Shown here: positions 8,563 to 18,087 of the stretch, one piece after another
Layout: each line of letters starts with the position of its first letter
Position numbering within the stretch: position 1 is the first letter of the stretch
NCBI GenBank assembly: GCA_963729115.1
Contig: CAVSMR010000025.1
Location: 434,001 to 498,000, forward strand
Reading direction: 5' to 3'
DNA from: Actinophytocola sp963729115
GTDB taxonomy: Bacteria > Actinomycetota > Actinomycetes > Mycobacteriales > Pseudonocardiaceae
Length of the DNA: 64,000 bases
Notes under the pieces: model-generated
The model's database searches: none
What the model saw: the letters and a program-made list of their open reading frames with translations, nothing else
What the model was told of the DNA's origin: nothing
Translations under genes and position numbers: made by a program

Positions 8563-9717
8563 GTGCATACCGACGGGCCTCCCACATACGTGGTCGGCGA
8601 CGTGCACGGGCACCTGGACGAGCTGCTCGCCGCGCTGGCCGGGGCCGGGCTGATCGATGACGAGGCAGCCTGGTCCGGTGGTGACGCACATGTGTGGTTT
8701 CTCGGCGACTTCGTGGACCGGGGGCCCGACGGCGTCGGCGTGATCGACCTGGTCATGCGGCTGTCCGACGAGGCGGCGGCGGCCGGCGGCCAGGTGGAGG
8801 CGCTGCTCGGCAACCACGAGGTCCTGCTGCTCGGCATGCACCGCTTCGGCGAGACCGAAGTGCCGTCGGACTTCGGCCCGCGCAGCTTCGCCCGCAGCTG
8901 GGAGATGAACGGCGGCCAGGAAACCGACCAGGAAGCCGTCACGCCCGAACACGTAGCGTGGCTCAGCGCGCGCCCGGCGCTCGCGCTCGTCGACGACCAC
9001 CTGCTGATGCACTCGGACACCCTCGAGTACCTCGTCTGGGGCGCGGAGATCGAGGAGATCAACGACGGCATCCACGAGGTGCTGCACGGCGAGGACCTCG
9101 TCGAGTGGTGGGAGGTCTGGCGGCGGCTGACCACCCGGCACGCCTTCCGCGGCCCGCTCGGCGGCGAGGTCGCGATCCAGCTGCTGGGCGTGCTCGGCGG
9201 CAAGCAGGTCGTGCACGGGCACAGCGTGATCGCCGACCAGCTGGGCGTGGCACCCGCGCAGATCGAGACCGCGTTCGAGTACGCGGACGGGCTCGCGCTG
9301 GGCGTGGACGGCGGCGTCTTCGTCGGCGGCCCGTGCCTGGTCGTGCGCCTCCCGTTCAGCGACCTGGCGGACGAGCCGGAGTCGGCGGAGTGGATCGAAG
9401 TCGGCGAGCCCGTCGAGGACGCCGCCGAGGACGCCGTCGAGGTCGTCATCGAGCTCGTCGCTGACGACGCGGACCCGGACGCCGTCGACGACGTCGAGGC
9501 CGAGGCCGACGACGAGCCGGCCGCCGAGACCGCGGCAGGGCCCGGCGAGCCAGCCGAGGAGCCCGCCGCCCTGGCGGGGGCCGAAGCCGAGCCGGACGAG
9601 CCGGCCGCCGAGGCGACGGACGAAACCGGAACCGAGCCCGAGCCGGACACCGAATCGGACAGCGAGCCGGACGGCGTGCCGGACGAGCCCGCGGCGAAGG
9701 AGTCGGCCGGCTCCTAG
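8563..9717 (+). CDS. Metallophosphoesterase with acidic C-terminal tail
   Basis: A calcineurin-like metallophosphoesterase of 384 residues. The metal-binding motifs are all present in order: GDVHGH near residue 13, GDFVDRGPD near 47, GNHE near 85, and a C-terminal VHGHS near 220. It resembles bis(5'-nucleosyl)-tetraphosphatase or PPP-type phosphatases; the substrate is unknown. From about residue 285 the protein becomes an Asp/Glu/Pro/Ala-rich tail of roughly 100 residues, probably disordered. The GTG start lacks a ribosome site and sits six bases after TATTGT, suggesting leaderless expression. Confidence 0.88.
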   Translation: MHTDGPPTYVVGDVHGHLDELLAALAGAGLIDDEAAWSGGDAHVWFLGDFVDRGPDGVGVIDLVMRLSDEAAAAGGQVEALLGNHEVLLLGMHRFGETEVPSDFGPRSFARSWEMNGGQETDQEAVTPEHVAWLSARPALALVDDHLLMHSDTLEYLVWGAEIEEINDGIHEVLHGEDLVEWWEVWRRLTTRHAFRGPLGGEVAIQLLGVLGGKQVVHGHSVIADQLGVAPAQIETAFEYADGLALGVDGGVFVGGPCLVVRLPFSDLADEPESAEWIEVGEPVEDAAEDAVEVVIELVADDADPDAVDDVEAEADDEPAAETAAGPGEPAEEPAALAGAEAEPDEPAAEATDETGTEPEPDTESDSEPDGVPDEPAAKESAGS

Positions 9718-9837
9718 GCCAGGCCGTCCCTCCGCACCAATCAGCACCCCAAACCTGGCTCGGCCTTGCGCCGGGGACGGCCCGAGTGGGCAAGATGGGT
9801 GCCGGTGCCACCGCGGGCCCGCACGAGGAGGAGCGAC

Positions 9838-11496
9838 ATGACGACCGTTCCCAGCCAGGTCAGCTACGTGTCCGGCACGTCGGACAAGCCGCTGCTCGGC
9901 GACACGATCGGCGACGACTTCGATCGCACCGTCGCCGCGCACGGGGATCGCGACGCGCTCGTCGACCGGGCCACCGACCGGCGCTGGACCTACCGCCAGC
10001 TCGCCGACGAGGTGAACGCCGTCGCGCTGGGGCTCGTCGACCTCGGCGTCGAGAAGGGCGACCGGGTCGGCATCTGGGCACCGAACTGTGCCGAGTGGAC
10101 GTTCACGCAGTACGCCACCGCCAAGATCGGCGCCATCCTCGTCAACATCAACCCGGCCTACCGCGTGCACGAGCTGAAGTACGTGCTCAACCAGGCCGGC
10201 ATCCGCACCCTCGTCGCCGCGCCGAGCTTCAAGACCTCCGACTACGCCGCCATGATCGCGCAGGCGCGACCGGAGTGCCCGGGCCTGCAGGACGTCCTGC
10301 TGATCGGCGGCGACGACTGGACCGGGCTCGTCGCGGCCGGCCGCGGCGGTTCGGCCGCGCACCTGGCCGAGCTGCAGCAGAACCTCGCCGCCGACGACCC
10401 GATCAACATCCAGTACACCTCGGGCACCACCGGCTTCCCCAAGGGCGCCACGCTGTCGCACCACAACATCCTCAACAACGGCTACTTCGTCGGCGAGCTG
10501 TGCAACTACACCGAGGCCGACCGCGTCTGCATTCCCGTGCCCTTCTACCACTGCTTCGGCATGGTCATGGGCAACCTCGCCTGCACGAGCCACGGCGCGT
10601 GCATGGTGATCCCGGCGCCCGCGTTCGACCCGAAGGCCACGCTGGCGGCCGTCGCGCAGGAGCGGTGCACCTCGCTGTACGGCGTGCCGACGATGTTCAT
10701 CGCCGAGCTCGCCGACCCGACGTTCTCCTCGCACGACCTGTCGTCGCTGCGCACCGGCATCATGGCCGGCTCGCCGTGCCCGGTCGAGGTGATGAAACAG
10801 GTCATCGAGCGCATGGGCATGGCCGAGGTGACGATCTGCTACGGCATGACCGAGACCTCGCCGGTGTCCACGCAGACCCGCGCCGACGACAGCGTGGACC
10901 GCCGAGTGTCCACTGTGGGCAGGGTGCACCCGCACCTCGAGGTGAAGGTGATCGACCCGGAGACCGGGCTGACCGCGCCGCGCGGGACGCCGGGCGAGTT
11001 CTGCACGCGCGGGTACTCGGTGATGCTCGGCTACTGGGAACAGCCGGACAAGACCGCCGAGGCGATCGACGCCGCGCGCTGGATGCACACCGGCGACCTC
11101 GCGGTGATGGACGACGAGGGCTACCTCAACATCACCGGCCGCATCAAGGACATGGTGATCCGCGGCGGCGAGAACGTGTACCCGCGGGAGATCGAGGAGT
11201 TCCTCTACACCCACCCGGACATCCTCGACGCGCAGGTGATCGGCGTGCCGGACGAGCGCTACGGCGAGGAGCTCATGGTGTGGGTGCACCTGCGCGAGGG
11301 CGCCGAGCCGCTGACGGCCGAGTCGCTGCGCGAGTTCTGCGACGGCAAGCTCGCGCACTACAAGATCCCGCGCTACGTGCACCTCGTGGACGAGTTCCCG
11401 ATGACGGTCACCGGCAAGATCCGCAAGGTCGAGATGCGCGCGGAGTCGGTGAAGCTCCTCGGCCTGGAGTCCGTCGCGGGCGCGAAACACGCCTGA
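9838..11496 (+). CDS. AMP-binding acyl-CoA synthetase (FadD-type)
   Basis: A 552-residue ANL-superfamily ligase that would activate a fatty or aryl acid to its acyl-AMP and then the CoA thioester. Visible motifs are the P-loop-like YTSGTTGFPKGATLSH near residue 195, YGMTETSP near 335, the hinge TGRIKDMVIRGGENVYPREIEE near 430, and the C-terminal catalytic lysine context TVTGKIRKVEMR. The ATG at 9838 is preceded by GAGGAGGAG; a longer frame from 9766 lacks such a site. It stands alone between the phosphoesterase and a small VOC gene. Chain-length preference cannot be inferred. Confidence 0.92.
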   Translation: MTTVPSQVSYVSGTSDKPLLGDTIGDDFDRTVAAHGDRDALVDRATDRRWTYRQLADEVNAVALGLVDLGVEKGDRVGIWAPNCAEWTFTQYATAKIGAILVNINPAYRVHELKYVLNQAGIRTLVAAPSFKTSDYAAMIAQARPECPGLQDVLLIGGDDWTGLVAAGRGGSAAHLAELQQNLAADDPINIQYTSGTTGFPKGATLSHHNILNNGYFVGELCNYTEADRVCIPVPFYHCFGMVMGNLACTSHGACMVIPAPAFDPKATLAAVAQERCTSLYGVPTMFIAELADPTFSSHDLSSLRTGIMAGSPCPVEVMKQVIERMGMAEVTICYGMTETSPVSTQTRADDSVDRRVSTVGRVHPHLEVKVIDPETGLTAPRGTPGEFCTRGYSVMLGYWEQPDKTAEAIDAARWMHTGDLAVMDDEGYLNITGRIKDMVIRGGENVYPREIEEFLYTHPDILDAQVIGVPDERYGEELMVWVHLREGAEPLTAESLREFCDGKLAHYKIPRYVHLVDEFPMTVTGKIRKVEMRAESVKLLGLESVAGAKHA

Positions 11497-11612
11497 CGGG
11501 GCGTGACCGCACGGTCCGGCATCGCGACGGGCCTGGCCGGGCTGGGCCGAACGGCGCAACATTGTGGACTGCGCCCGAAGCGAACGCGGGCGCCCGGCCA
11601 CGAGGAGGCCAC

Positions 11613-11993
11613 ATGCTCACCAAGGCCATGACCACCACCATGCTCCCGGTGTCCGATATGGACCGCGCGGCGCGGTTCTACGGCGACACGCTCGGCCTGC
11701 ACCAGAAGGCGACCGCCGCGGACGGCAGCCGGATCTTCGACGCCGGCAACGGCGACGCGATCGGCCTGCTGCCGGCCGAAGCCGGGGCGCAGCACCAGCA
11801 CACCGCGCTGAGCTTCGAGGTACCCGACATCGCCGGCGAGGTCCGCGAGCTCGAGGGCCGCGGCGTGCGCTTCGCCGACTACGACCTGCCCGACCTGAAG
11901 ACCGTGGGACACATCGCGGAGATGGGCGGGGAGAAGGCCGCCTGGTTCAGCGACCCCGACGGCAACATCCTCTGCATCCACGAGGTGACCTGA
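11613..11993 (+). CDS. VOC (glyoxalase/bleomycin resistance) family protein
   Basis: A 126-residue protein with the two beta-alpha-beta-beta-beta halves of the vicinal oxygen chelate fold. MLPVSDMDRAARFYGDTLGL begins the first half, and WFSDPDGNILCIHEV closes the second with the Glu often used as a metal ligand. GAGGAGG precedes the ATG by five bases. Members act as isomerases, dioxygenases or drug-binding proteins; this one cannot be assigned. It lies 116 bases after the acyl-CoA synthetase. Confidence 0.85.
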   Translation: MLTKAMTTTMLPVSDMDRAARFYGDTLGLHQKATAADGSRIFDAGNGDAIGLLPAEAGAQHQHTALSFEVPDIAGEVRELEGRGVRFADYDLPDLKTVGHIAEMGGEKAAWFSDPDGNILCIHEVT

Positions 11994-12042
11994 CCGCCAG
12001 AGTGACGGCCAAACCGGCTACCCCGACAACCCCTGGGTGGCC

Positions 12043-12088
12043 TAGGCTGGACGAACGCGTCCTGGGTACGCCCCTGGGGCGCGTTCGT
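12043..12088 (+). promoter_or_regulatory. cspB promoter and 5'-UTR stem
   Basis: A -10-like TAGGCT at 12043-12048 is followed by perfect 9-base inverted arms ACGAACGCG (12051-12059) and CGCGTTCGT (12080-12088). The stem would sit at the start of the cold-shock mRNA, just upstream of the GGAGGTGA ribosome site. Cold-shock mRNAs often carry structured leaders, so this may be a temperature-sensitive element; that is inference. Confidence 0.45.
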
Positions 12089-12107
12089 ATGTGTGGAGGT
12101 GACCGTA

Positions 12108-12494
12108 GTGCCGACCGGAAAGGTCAAGTGGTACGACTCGGAGAAGGGCTTCGGGTTCGTCACACAGGATGGCGGCGAGGACGTCTACGTCCGGTCGTCA
12201 GCCCTGCCGGCAGGTGTGCCGGGGCTGAAGGCCGGCCAGCGCATCGAGTTCGGCGTGGCCGACGGTCGCCGCGGTCCGCAGGCGTTGTCCGTCCGGCTGC
12301 TCGACCCGCCGCCGTCGGTGGCCGAGGCGCGCCGGCGCCCGGCCGAGGAGCTGCACGGCCTGGTCGAGGACATGATCAAGATGCTGGAGGCCAGTGTCCA
12401 GCCGGACCTGCGCCGCGGCCGCTACCCGGATCGCAAGGCCACCAAGCGGATCGCCGACGTCGTGCGCGCGGTCGCCCGCGAGCTCGACCCCTAG
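12108..12494 (+). CDS. cspB: Cold-shock protein with C-terminal extension (CspB type)
   Basis: A 128-residue protein. The first 65 residues are a cold-shock domain with the nucleic-acid-binding motif KGFGFVTQDGGEDVYVR, although RNP2 is VYVR in place of the usual VFVH. A helical extension of about 60 residues follows, as in the 135-residue mycobacterial CspB (Rv0871). The GTG at 12108 follows GGAGGTGACCGTA; upstream GTG 12093 is less likely. Its TAG stop shares the four bases CTAG (12491-12494) with the stop of the convergent lipoprotein gene. Expected to bind single-stranded RNA or DNA. Confidence 0.88.
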   Translation: MPTGKVKWYDSEKGFGFVTQDGGEDVYVRSSALPAGVPGLKAGQRIEFGVADGRRGPQALSVRLLDPPPSVAEARRRPAEELHGLVEDMIKMLEASVQPDLRRGRYPDRKATKRIADVVRAVARELDP

Positions 12495-12970
12495 GCCGGC
12501 TCGACCTGGGCCGACCACACCCCGCGCGTCACGGCCTCCGGGCCGTCCGCGCCCTGGATCAGCTTGCCGCCGGCCTGCTTGACCTCGACGGTCTGCAGCT
12601 GGTCGCCGGCGGCAGGCGGCTTGGCCTCGAACGAGTCCCCCTTGCCGGGCGCGAACGTGGCCACGGTCCGCGGTTGCGCCTGCACGCCGGCCGCGGTGCG
12701 GTACTGGATCACCACCGACCACGGGGTGTCCGCGACCTCCTTGGGCACCCGCACGCGCACGGCCGTGCCCGGGGCGGCCTTGAGCTTCACCTGCGCGGTG
12801 GTGTCCCGCTTGCAGTCCTCGATGTCGACGTCGCAGTAGAGGAACGGCTTCGCGGCGACGGTCTCGGCCGCGACCGCGAAGTCGACCTTCGGCGGCGCGG
12901 GTGGCTCCGCCGGCTGCGACGAGCATCCGGCGACCACCAGCGCGGCGGCGAGTAGGGCGAGCTTGCGCAC
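12491..12970 (-). CDS. DUF2771 family lipoprotein
   Basis: A 159-residue secreted lipoprotein. The N-terminus MRKLALLAAALVVAGCSS is a signal peptide with a clear lipobox (VAGC, Cys 16). The mature part contains a CDVDIEDCK pair that could form a disulfide. It belongs to the actinobacterial DUF2771 group and fits Rv0875c by position next to the MFS gene. GTG 12970 lies seven bases after TAGTCT on the minus strand, without a ribosome site, so expression is probably leaderless from a promoter inside the end of the upstream gene. Function unknown. Confidence 0.85.
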   Translation of the reverse strand: MRKLALLAAALVVAGCSSQPAEPPAPPKVDFAVAAETVAAKPFLYCDVDIEDCKRDTTAQVKLKAAPGTAVRVRVPKEVADTPWSVVIQYRTAAGVQAQPRTVATFAPGKGDSFEAKPPAAGDQLQTVEVKQAGGKLIQGADGPEAVTRGVWSAQVEPA

Positions 12971-12977
12971 GTCGCAG

Positions 12978-12983
12978 AGACTA
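12978..12983 (-). promoter_or_regulatory. -10 hexamer for the DUF2771 lipoprotein gene
   Basis: TAGTCT read on the minus strand lies seven bases before GTG 12970. Its TAG is also the stop codon of the upstream MFS gene, so the promoter and the end of that gene share bases. Confidence 0.5.
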
Positions 12984-14882
12984 CGGCTGCTGGTCCGGCG
13001 CCTCCCGCACGGCCGGGCTCGGCGTGAACGAGCGCGGCGTGCCCGGGCGCCAGGGCCGGATCGGCCGGTCGCCGCCGAACCACGGCAGCAGCGACTGGCC
13101 GCGGCGGGTCAGCAGGGTCTGGACCAGGCCGACCGCGAGCAGCAGCGAGATCACGAGGAAGCCGAGCCAGAACGTCGGCGGCAGCAGGACACCGATGGCG
13201 CCACCGAACACCCAGGCCAGCTGCAGCACGGTCTCCGAGCGGCCGAACGCCGACGCGCGGGACTCCTCCGGGAGGTCGTCCTGGATCACCGCGTCGAGGC
13301 TGTTCTTCGCGATCGCGCTCGCCGTGGCGCCGATGAGGCCGACGATCGCGGCCGTGCCGATGCCGGGCATGACCGTGGCGAGCAAGGTCGTGCCGAGGCA
13401 GCCGACCACGCAGCCGACCATGATCTGTTCCGGGTGGCCGAGGGTCATCCGCGCGCCGAGCGCGTTGCCGAGGAAGCTGCCCGCGCCGGCCGCGCCCGCG
13501 ATCACGCCGAGCAGCAGCAGCTGCTTGAACGCGTCGCCCTCGGTCTGCGCGCGCACCGCGAACGCGGCGAACATCATCAGGAAGCCGGTCAGCACCCGCA
13601 CGGTCGCGTTGCCGGACAAGGCGACCACGACGTGGCGGCCCATCGGCTGGCGCCGCGGTTTCTCCGGGTTGGCCGACAGCGACGCCGGTACCTCGCCCTC
13701 GGTGACCTCGACCCACGCCGGGATCCGCATGGCCTGCACGGCGCCGACCACGCAGATCAGCGTGGTGAACCAGAGCGCGCCGGGCGACTCGAAGAGCTGC
13801 AGCACGAGCGCCGCGATCGCGCCGAACACCGCGCCGGCCGCGAGGCCGAACACGGTGAGCCGCGCGTTGGTCTTGGCGAGCGTGATGTCGGGTGGCACGA
13901 CCCTGGGCGTGACCGCCGCCTTCAGCACCGTGAAGGACTTGGACAGCACCATCTTCCCGAGCGCGGCCGGATACAGCAGCCAGGTGTCGAAGTTGACCGC
14001 CATGACCACGCACATCAGCGCCTGGCCGGCGGACGCGGCGCACATCGCGAGGCGGCGGCCGCGCTGGATGCGGTCGAGCGCCGGGCCGATCACGGGCGCC
14101 AGCAACGCGAACGGCGCCACCGTGATCAGCAGGTACAGCGCCACCTTGCCCTTGGAGGAGTCGGTGCTGGCGGCGGAGAAGAACAGCGTGTTGGCGAGCG
14201 CGACGGCCATCGCCGCGTCGCTCGCGTAGTTCAGCATCGTCGCGTAGGTGAGCGCGGTCAGGCCGGACTTGTCCGCGCCGTCGGCGTTCGCCGCGCGGCG
14301 GAACGCGCGCACGGCGTTGCCGGTGAGCTGCCGGCCGCGCAGCGCGGCGACGCGGGTGACGGTGAGCTTCTTGGGGTACTGCGGTGCGGCCGCCGGGCGC
14401 TCGTCGCGCCGGTCCCCGCCACGGTCCTCGTACCGGTCGTCGCGGCGGGGTTCGTGGCGGTCGTCGCGGTGGGGTTCGTAGCGGGGCGGCGGCCCGCCGT
14501 GCAGCGCGTGGCGGTGCTTGTCCGGGTAGCCGGGCGCGTAGCCGTCCGGGCCGTAGGTCTCCGGCGGCGTGGGCTGGGTCGGCGCCGCCCCGTCGTGGCG
14601 GCGCGGCGGGACATCGCGCCAGTTGCGCGGCTCGCGGCGCACGGGCTGGGTGCGCCGCTGGTCCTCGGTCGGGTACGCCGGTGCGGTCGGGATCGCGTTG
14701 GTGAGCGGCTCGGGCCGGGGCGGCTCGCGGCGCGGGGGGTCCTCGGGCGGCGGCTGCTCGTAGCGCCGCGTGGGCGGCTTGATCGAGGGTTGCTGCTGGC
14801 CGGTCCAGCTACGGCGACGCTTGCGGCCGGCGCGGCCCTCGCGGCCGCCCGGCTGCTCCGCACCGGAACCAGAACGAATCAC
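12981..14882 (-). CDS. MFS transporter with long disordered N-terminus (Rv0876c-like)
   Basis: A 633-residue membrane protein. The first 170 or so residues are Pro/Arg/Asp-rich and hydrophilic with repeated HRDDRHEPRRDDRYED stretches, predicted disordered and cytoplasmic. The remainder has about 12 hydrophobic helices of a major facilitator, with short loop motifs such as GPALDRIQRGRR. Position between the DUF2771 and DUF3027 genes matches M. tuberculosis Rv0876c. The GTG start is preceded by AGGATGG. Transport substrate unknown. Confidence 0.88.
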   Translation of the reverse strand: MIRSGSGAEQPGGREGRAGRKRRRSWTGQQQPSIKPPTRRYEQPPPEDPPRREPPRPEPLTNAIPTAPAYPTEDQRRTQPVRREPRNWRDVPPRRHDGAAPTQPTPPETYGPDGYAPGYPDKHRHALHGGPPPRYEPHRDDRHEPRRDDRYEDRGGDRRDERPAAAPQYPKKLTVTRVAALRGRQLTGNAVRAFRRAANADGADKSGLTALTYATMLNYASDAAMAVALANTLFFSAASTDSSKGKVALYLLITVAPFALLAPVIGPALDRIQRGRRLAMCAASAGQALMCVVMAVNFDTWLLYPAALGKMVLSKSFTVLKAAVTPRVVPPDITLAKTNARLTVFGLAAGAVFGAIAALVLQLFESPGALWFTTLICVVGAVQAMRIPAWVEVTEGEVPASLSANPEKPRRQPMGRHVVVALSGNATVRVLTGFLMMFAAFAVRAQTEGDAFKQLLLLGVIAGAAGAGSFLGNALGARMTLGHPEQIMVGCVVGCLGTTLLATVMPGIGTAAIVGLIGATASAIAKNSLDAVIQDDLPEESRASAFGRSETVLQLAWVFGGAIGVLLPPTFWLGFLVISLLLAVGLVQTLLTRRGQSLLPWFGGDRPIRPWRPGTPRSFTPSPAVREAPDQQP

Positions 14883-14947
14883 GTATCCATCCTGCCGTAA
14901 GTCGGGCCCCTATGAGGCCCGGACGCCCTCGCCCGGTCAGGGGATGG

Positions 14948-15724
14948 TCAATCGCCGTCGGTGACAAACCTCACCCGGAACATCGCCGGCCACAACTTCC
15001 CCGTGACCAGGAACTCGTCGGTGCCGGGGATCGCGGCGATGCCGTTGAGGACGTCGGCGTCCGCCCGGTCCGCCGCCGGAAGCAGGCCGGTGAGGTCGAC
15101 GGTCGCGGTGACGTCACCCGTACCGGGGTCGATCCGCACGATGCGGTCGGTCTTCCAGACGTTGGCGTAGACGGCGCCGTCGACGCACTCGAGCTCGTTG
15201 AGCTGCGTGACCGGCTCGCCGTCGTCGTCGGTGACGCCGACGTCGCCGCGCACGGCGAACGTGGCGGGGTCGCGGAAGGTGAGCCGGTTCGTGCCGTCGC
15301 TCATGATCAGCCGCGTGCCGTCGTGGCAGAGGCCCCAGCCCTCGCCGCGGTAGTCCACCCGGCCCCGCTCGGCGAGCGTGGCCCGGTCCCGCTTGATCGC
15401 GACGCCGTCGCGCCAGGTGAGCTGCCAGATCGTGTCGCCGACGACCGTGATCCCCTCGCCGAACATGTCCTTCGGGAGCTGCGCGGACTTCGTCACCCGG
15501 CCGGTCTCCGGGTCGGTGGCGCGCATGCTCGACTCGCCTTCGAGGCCGGTGCCCTCGTAGAGGACGCCGTCGTCGATCTCGAAGCCCTGGGTGAACGCCT
15601 CGGGGTCGTGGGGCCGGGTCTCGAGGACGTCGGCCTTCAGCGTCGCGGGGGCGGCCGGCGCGGCCGGGGCGGGCGCGCAGGAGGCGAGAATCAGGGCGGT
15701 GGTGGCGGTGAGAAGAGCCCGCAC
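14948..15724 (-). CDS. Glutaminyl-peptide cyclotransferase (plant/bacterial type) lipoprotein
   Basis: A 258-residue protein of the glutamine cyclotransferase family (beta-propeller type). Its hallmark is PEAFTQGFEIDDGVLYEGTG followed by LEGESSMR, with LNELECVDGAVYANVW later. The N-terminus RALLTATTALILASCAPAP is a signal peptide with lipobox LASC, so the enzyme is probably tethered outside the membrane, where it would convert N-terminal glutamine of peptides to pyroglutamate. The start is GTG 15724. It is divergent from the DUF3027 gene, 49 bases apart. Confidence 0.87.
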   Translation of the reverse strand: MRALLTATTALILASCAPAPAAPAAPATLKADVLETRPHDPEAFTQGFEIDDGVLYEGTGLEGESSMRATDPETGRVTKSAQLPKDMFGEGITVVGDTIWQLTWRDGVAIKRDRATLAERGRVDYRGEGWGLCHDGTRLIMSDGTNRLTFRDPATFAVRGDVGVTDDDGEPVTQLNELECVDGAVYANVWKTDRIVRIDPGTGDVTATVDLTGLLPAADRADADVLNGIAAIPGTDEFLVTGKLWPAMFRVRFVTDGD

Positions 15725-15773
15725 GGGACCAGCCTTACATGGGTGGATGGGTAGTGCGGCACAATCGTGCACG

Positions 15774-18087
15774 ATGAGTGCGACGGATGCTGAGCTGACC
15801 GACCCCGCCCTGCTGGGCGAGGTCGACCTCGCGCGTGCCGCCGCCCAGCAGGAGGCGGCCGACGAGGAGGTCGGCGCACACGTCGATGCCCAGGTCGAGG
15901 GCGAGACCGCGGTGACCCACCTGTTCGAGGCGGCCAAGCCCGGCTACCACGGCTGGCGCTGGGCGGTGACCGTGGCGAGCGCCGGTCCGGACACGGACGT
16001 GACGGTCAGCGAGGTCGTCCTGCTGCCCGGCCCCGACGCGCTGGTCGCGCCGGACTGGGTCCCGTGGGAGAACCGGGTCAAGGCCGGCGACCTCGGTGTC
16101 GGCGACCTGCTCCCCACCGCACCGGACGACCCGCGCCTGGTGCCGGCGTACGTGGCCTCCGACGACCCGGCGGTCGAGGAGCTCGCCCGCGACGTCGGCC
16201 TCGGCCGGGCGCGCGTGATGGCCCGCCCGGCGCGCCTGGAGGCGGCCGCGCGCTGGCAGCACAGCGAGTTCGGCCCGCGCTCGGACATGGCGCGTGGAGC
16301 GCCGGCGCACTGCGGGACGTGTGGCTTCTACCTGCCGCTGGCGGGTTCGCTGCAAGCGGCCTTCGGCACGTGCGGGAACGAGCTGTCGCCCGCGGACGGT
16401 CACGTGGTGCACGCCGAGTACGGCTGCGGCGCCCACTCGGAGGCGGAGGTCGAGCAGGTCTCCCCAGTCCTGGTAGCCAACCTCATCTACGACGACGCCC
16501 TGCTGGACGTCGAACCGGTCGCGCCACCGGCCGCCGAGGCCGAGCCGGCGACGGACGAGGTGACGGCCGAGGCTCCGGCTGCCGACGCCGAGGTCGCCCC
16601 GGCCGAGCCGGCGGCGGACGCGGTGGCGGTCGAGGCCCCGGCTGGCGACGCCGAGGTCGCGCAGCTTGCGGCCACCCCGGCCGAGGCTGCGCAGCCCGAA
16701 ACCACGACTGCCGGGCCCGCCACGGAACCAACCGAACCGTCGGCCGCGGACACCGAGCCGCTGGCAGCGGCAACCGAGCCGCTGGCCACCGAGGCCGCGT
16801 CCGTAGCCACTGACGCCAAGCCGCTGGCGGCAGACGCCGAGCCGGTGACCACCGAGACCGAGCCGTGCAGCCACCGACGCCGAACCGGTGACCACCGAGA
16901 CCGAACCGGTAGCCACCGACGCGGAGCCGCTGGCCGCAGACGCCGAACCGGTGACCACCGAGACCGAGCCGGTGACCACCGAGACCGAGCCGGTGACCGC
17001 GGAAGCCGAGCCGGTAGCCACGGAGCCCGCACCGGCCGCCATGGACGCCGAGCCCGTGACCGCGGAGCCCGCGCCGGTCGGCGCGGAGACCGAACCGGCG
17101 ACCGCGGAGCCCGCGCCGGTAGCCACCGACGCCGAGCCCATGACCGCGGAAGCCGAACCGGTAACCGCAGAGGCCGAGCCGGTAGCCACCGAGATCGAGC
17201 CGCTGGCCGCGACGGCAACGCCGCCGGCCGCGGAAGCGGTCGCGCCGCTGGAGCCGGTCGTGACCGCGGAGACGTCGCTGGACACGTCTGCCGGTGAGCC
17301 GCAGATCCTGACGCCGTGGATCCGGCCGGAAGGCGCCGCCAAGCAGGCCGAGCTCCCGGAGGACGCCGGCGCACTGGAGCCGTACCGCCTGATCTCCCCC
17401 GAGCCGGCATCCCTGCCGGAGCCACCTCCGGCCCCGGCCTCGGCCCCGGAGATCCACGCCACCGACCCGAACCAGCTGGCGCTCCCGACCGACGATCCCG
17501 CCTTCACCCCCGAACCGGCGCGTGACGCCGCAGCGGAGCCGGTGACGGATGCCGGTGCCACCGGCCTGACCGGCCACCTGGACGACCCCGCGGCGGCCGG
17601 GCAGGAGCCCGACTCCGCGTCCGGGGTGGAGTCGGCCTGGAGGCTCGAGCAGGCACTCCCATCGGGCCCGGAGTCGGTTCGGGAGCAAGCTGCAGAGCCG
17701 ACGATCGACCCGGCCTCGCAGCCAGCGCCCACCTCGGACACGGAGTCGAACTCGGCTGCCCAGGCAGCGCCGGCCTCGGACTTCGAGCCGGGCCCAGCGT
17801 CCAGCCTCGAGCCGGCGGCGGAGCCGCAGGCTGACGCGGCCGCCCAGCCCGAGACCGCGCCCGGACCGGCGACGAGCCCCGAGCCGGGACCGGCCGCGCC
17901 TCCCGAGCCAGACGCCGAGCCGAAGGCAGATGCGGAGCCAGCGGCAGAGGCAGAGTCGGCGGCCGAGCAGGTGGCCGACTCGGCGGCCGGCGCGACGGCA
18001 GGCCGGGAGCCGGAAGACGACGGCGGTCGGCGGTCCCTTGGCTGGACGGCTTGGGGTGGGGCCGGTGAACGGCCCGAGGCTGACTGA
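15774..18087 (+). CDS. DUF3027 protein with long acidic repeat tail, apparent frameshift
   Basis: The N-terminal 240 residues are a DUF3027 domain (M. tuberculosis Rv0877 type) with a probable zinc site made of CGTCGFYLPL, FGTCGNELSP and YGCGAHSE cysteines. After it comes a very long Ala/Glu/Pro/Thr tail with units such as EPVTTETEP and EPVATDAEP. The reading frame from 15774 leaves this composition at 16866 and ends at 17297 in an Arg/His-rich stretch. The repeat composition continues in another frame from 16867 to the stop at 18087. One extra base (or two missing) near 16863-16867 explains this. The tail is poorly conserved in the family, so a real frameshift could be tolerated. Overlaps the next gene by 23 bases. 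Confidence 0.82.
16540..17230 (+). repeat. Degenerate coding repeats (Glu-Pro-Val-Thr/Ala units)
   Basis: Imperfect direct repeats built from codons for E-P-V-T-T-E-T and E-P-V-A-T-D-A, inside the DUF3027 gene. The near-identical copies between 16840 and 17010 are where the apparent frameshift falls, which is also where assembly or slippage errors are most likely. Confidence 0.7.

Noticed and set aside
7840..11601. Very long minus-strand frame across the phosphoesterase and acyl-CoA synthetase genes
   Set aside because: It is antisense to two confident genes and rich in His/Arg/Ala as expected of a GC-rich shadow frame.
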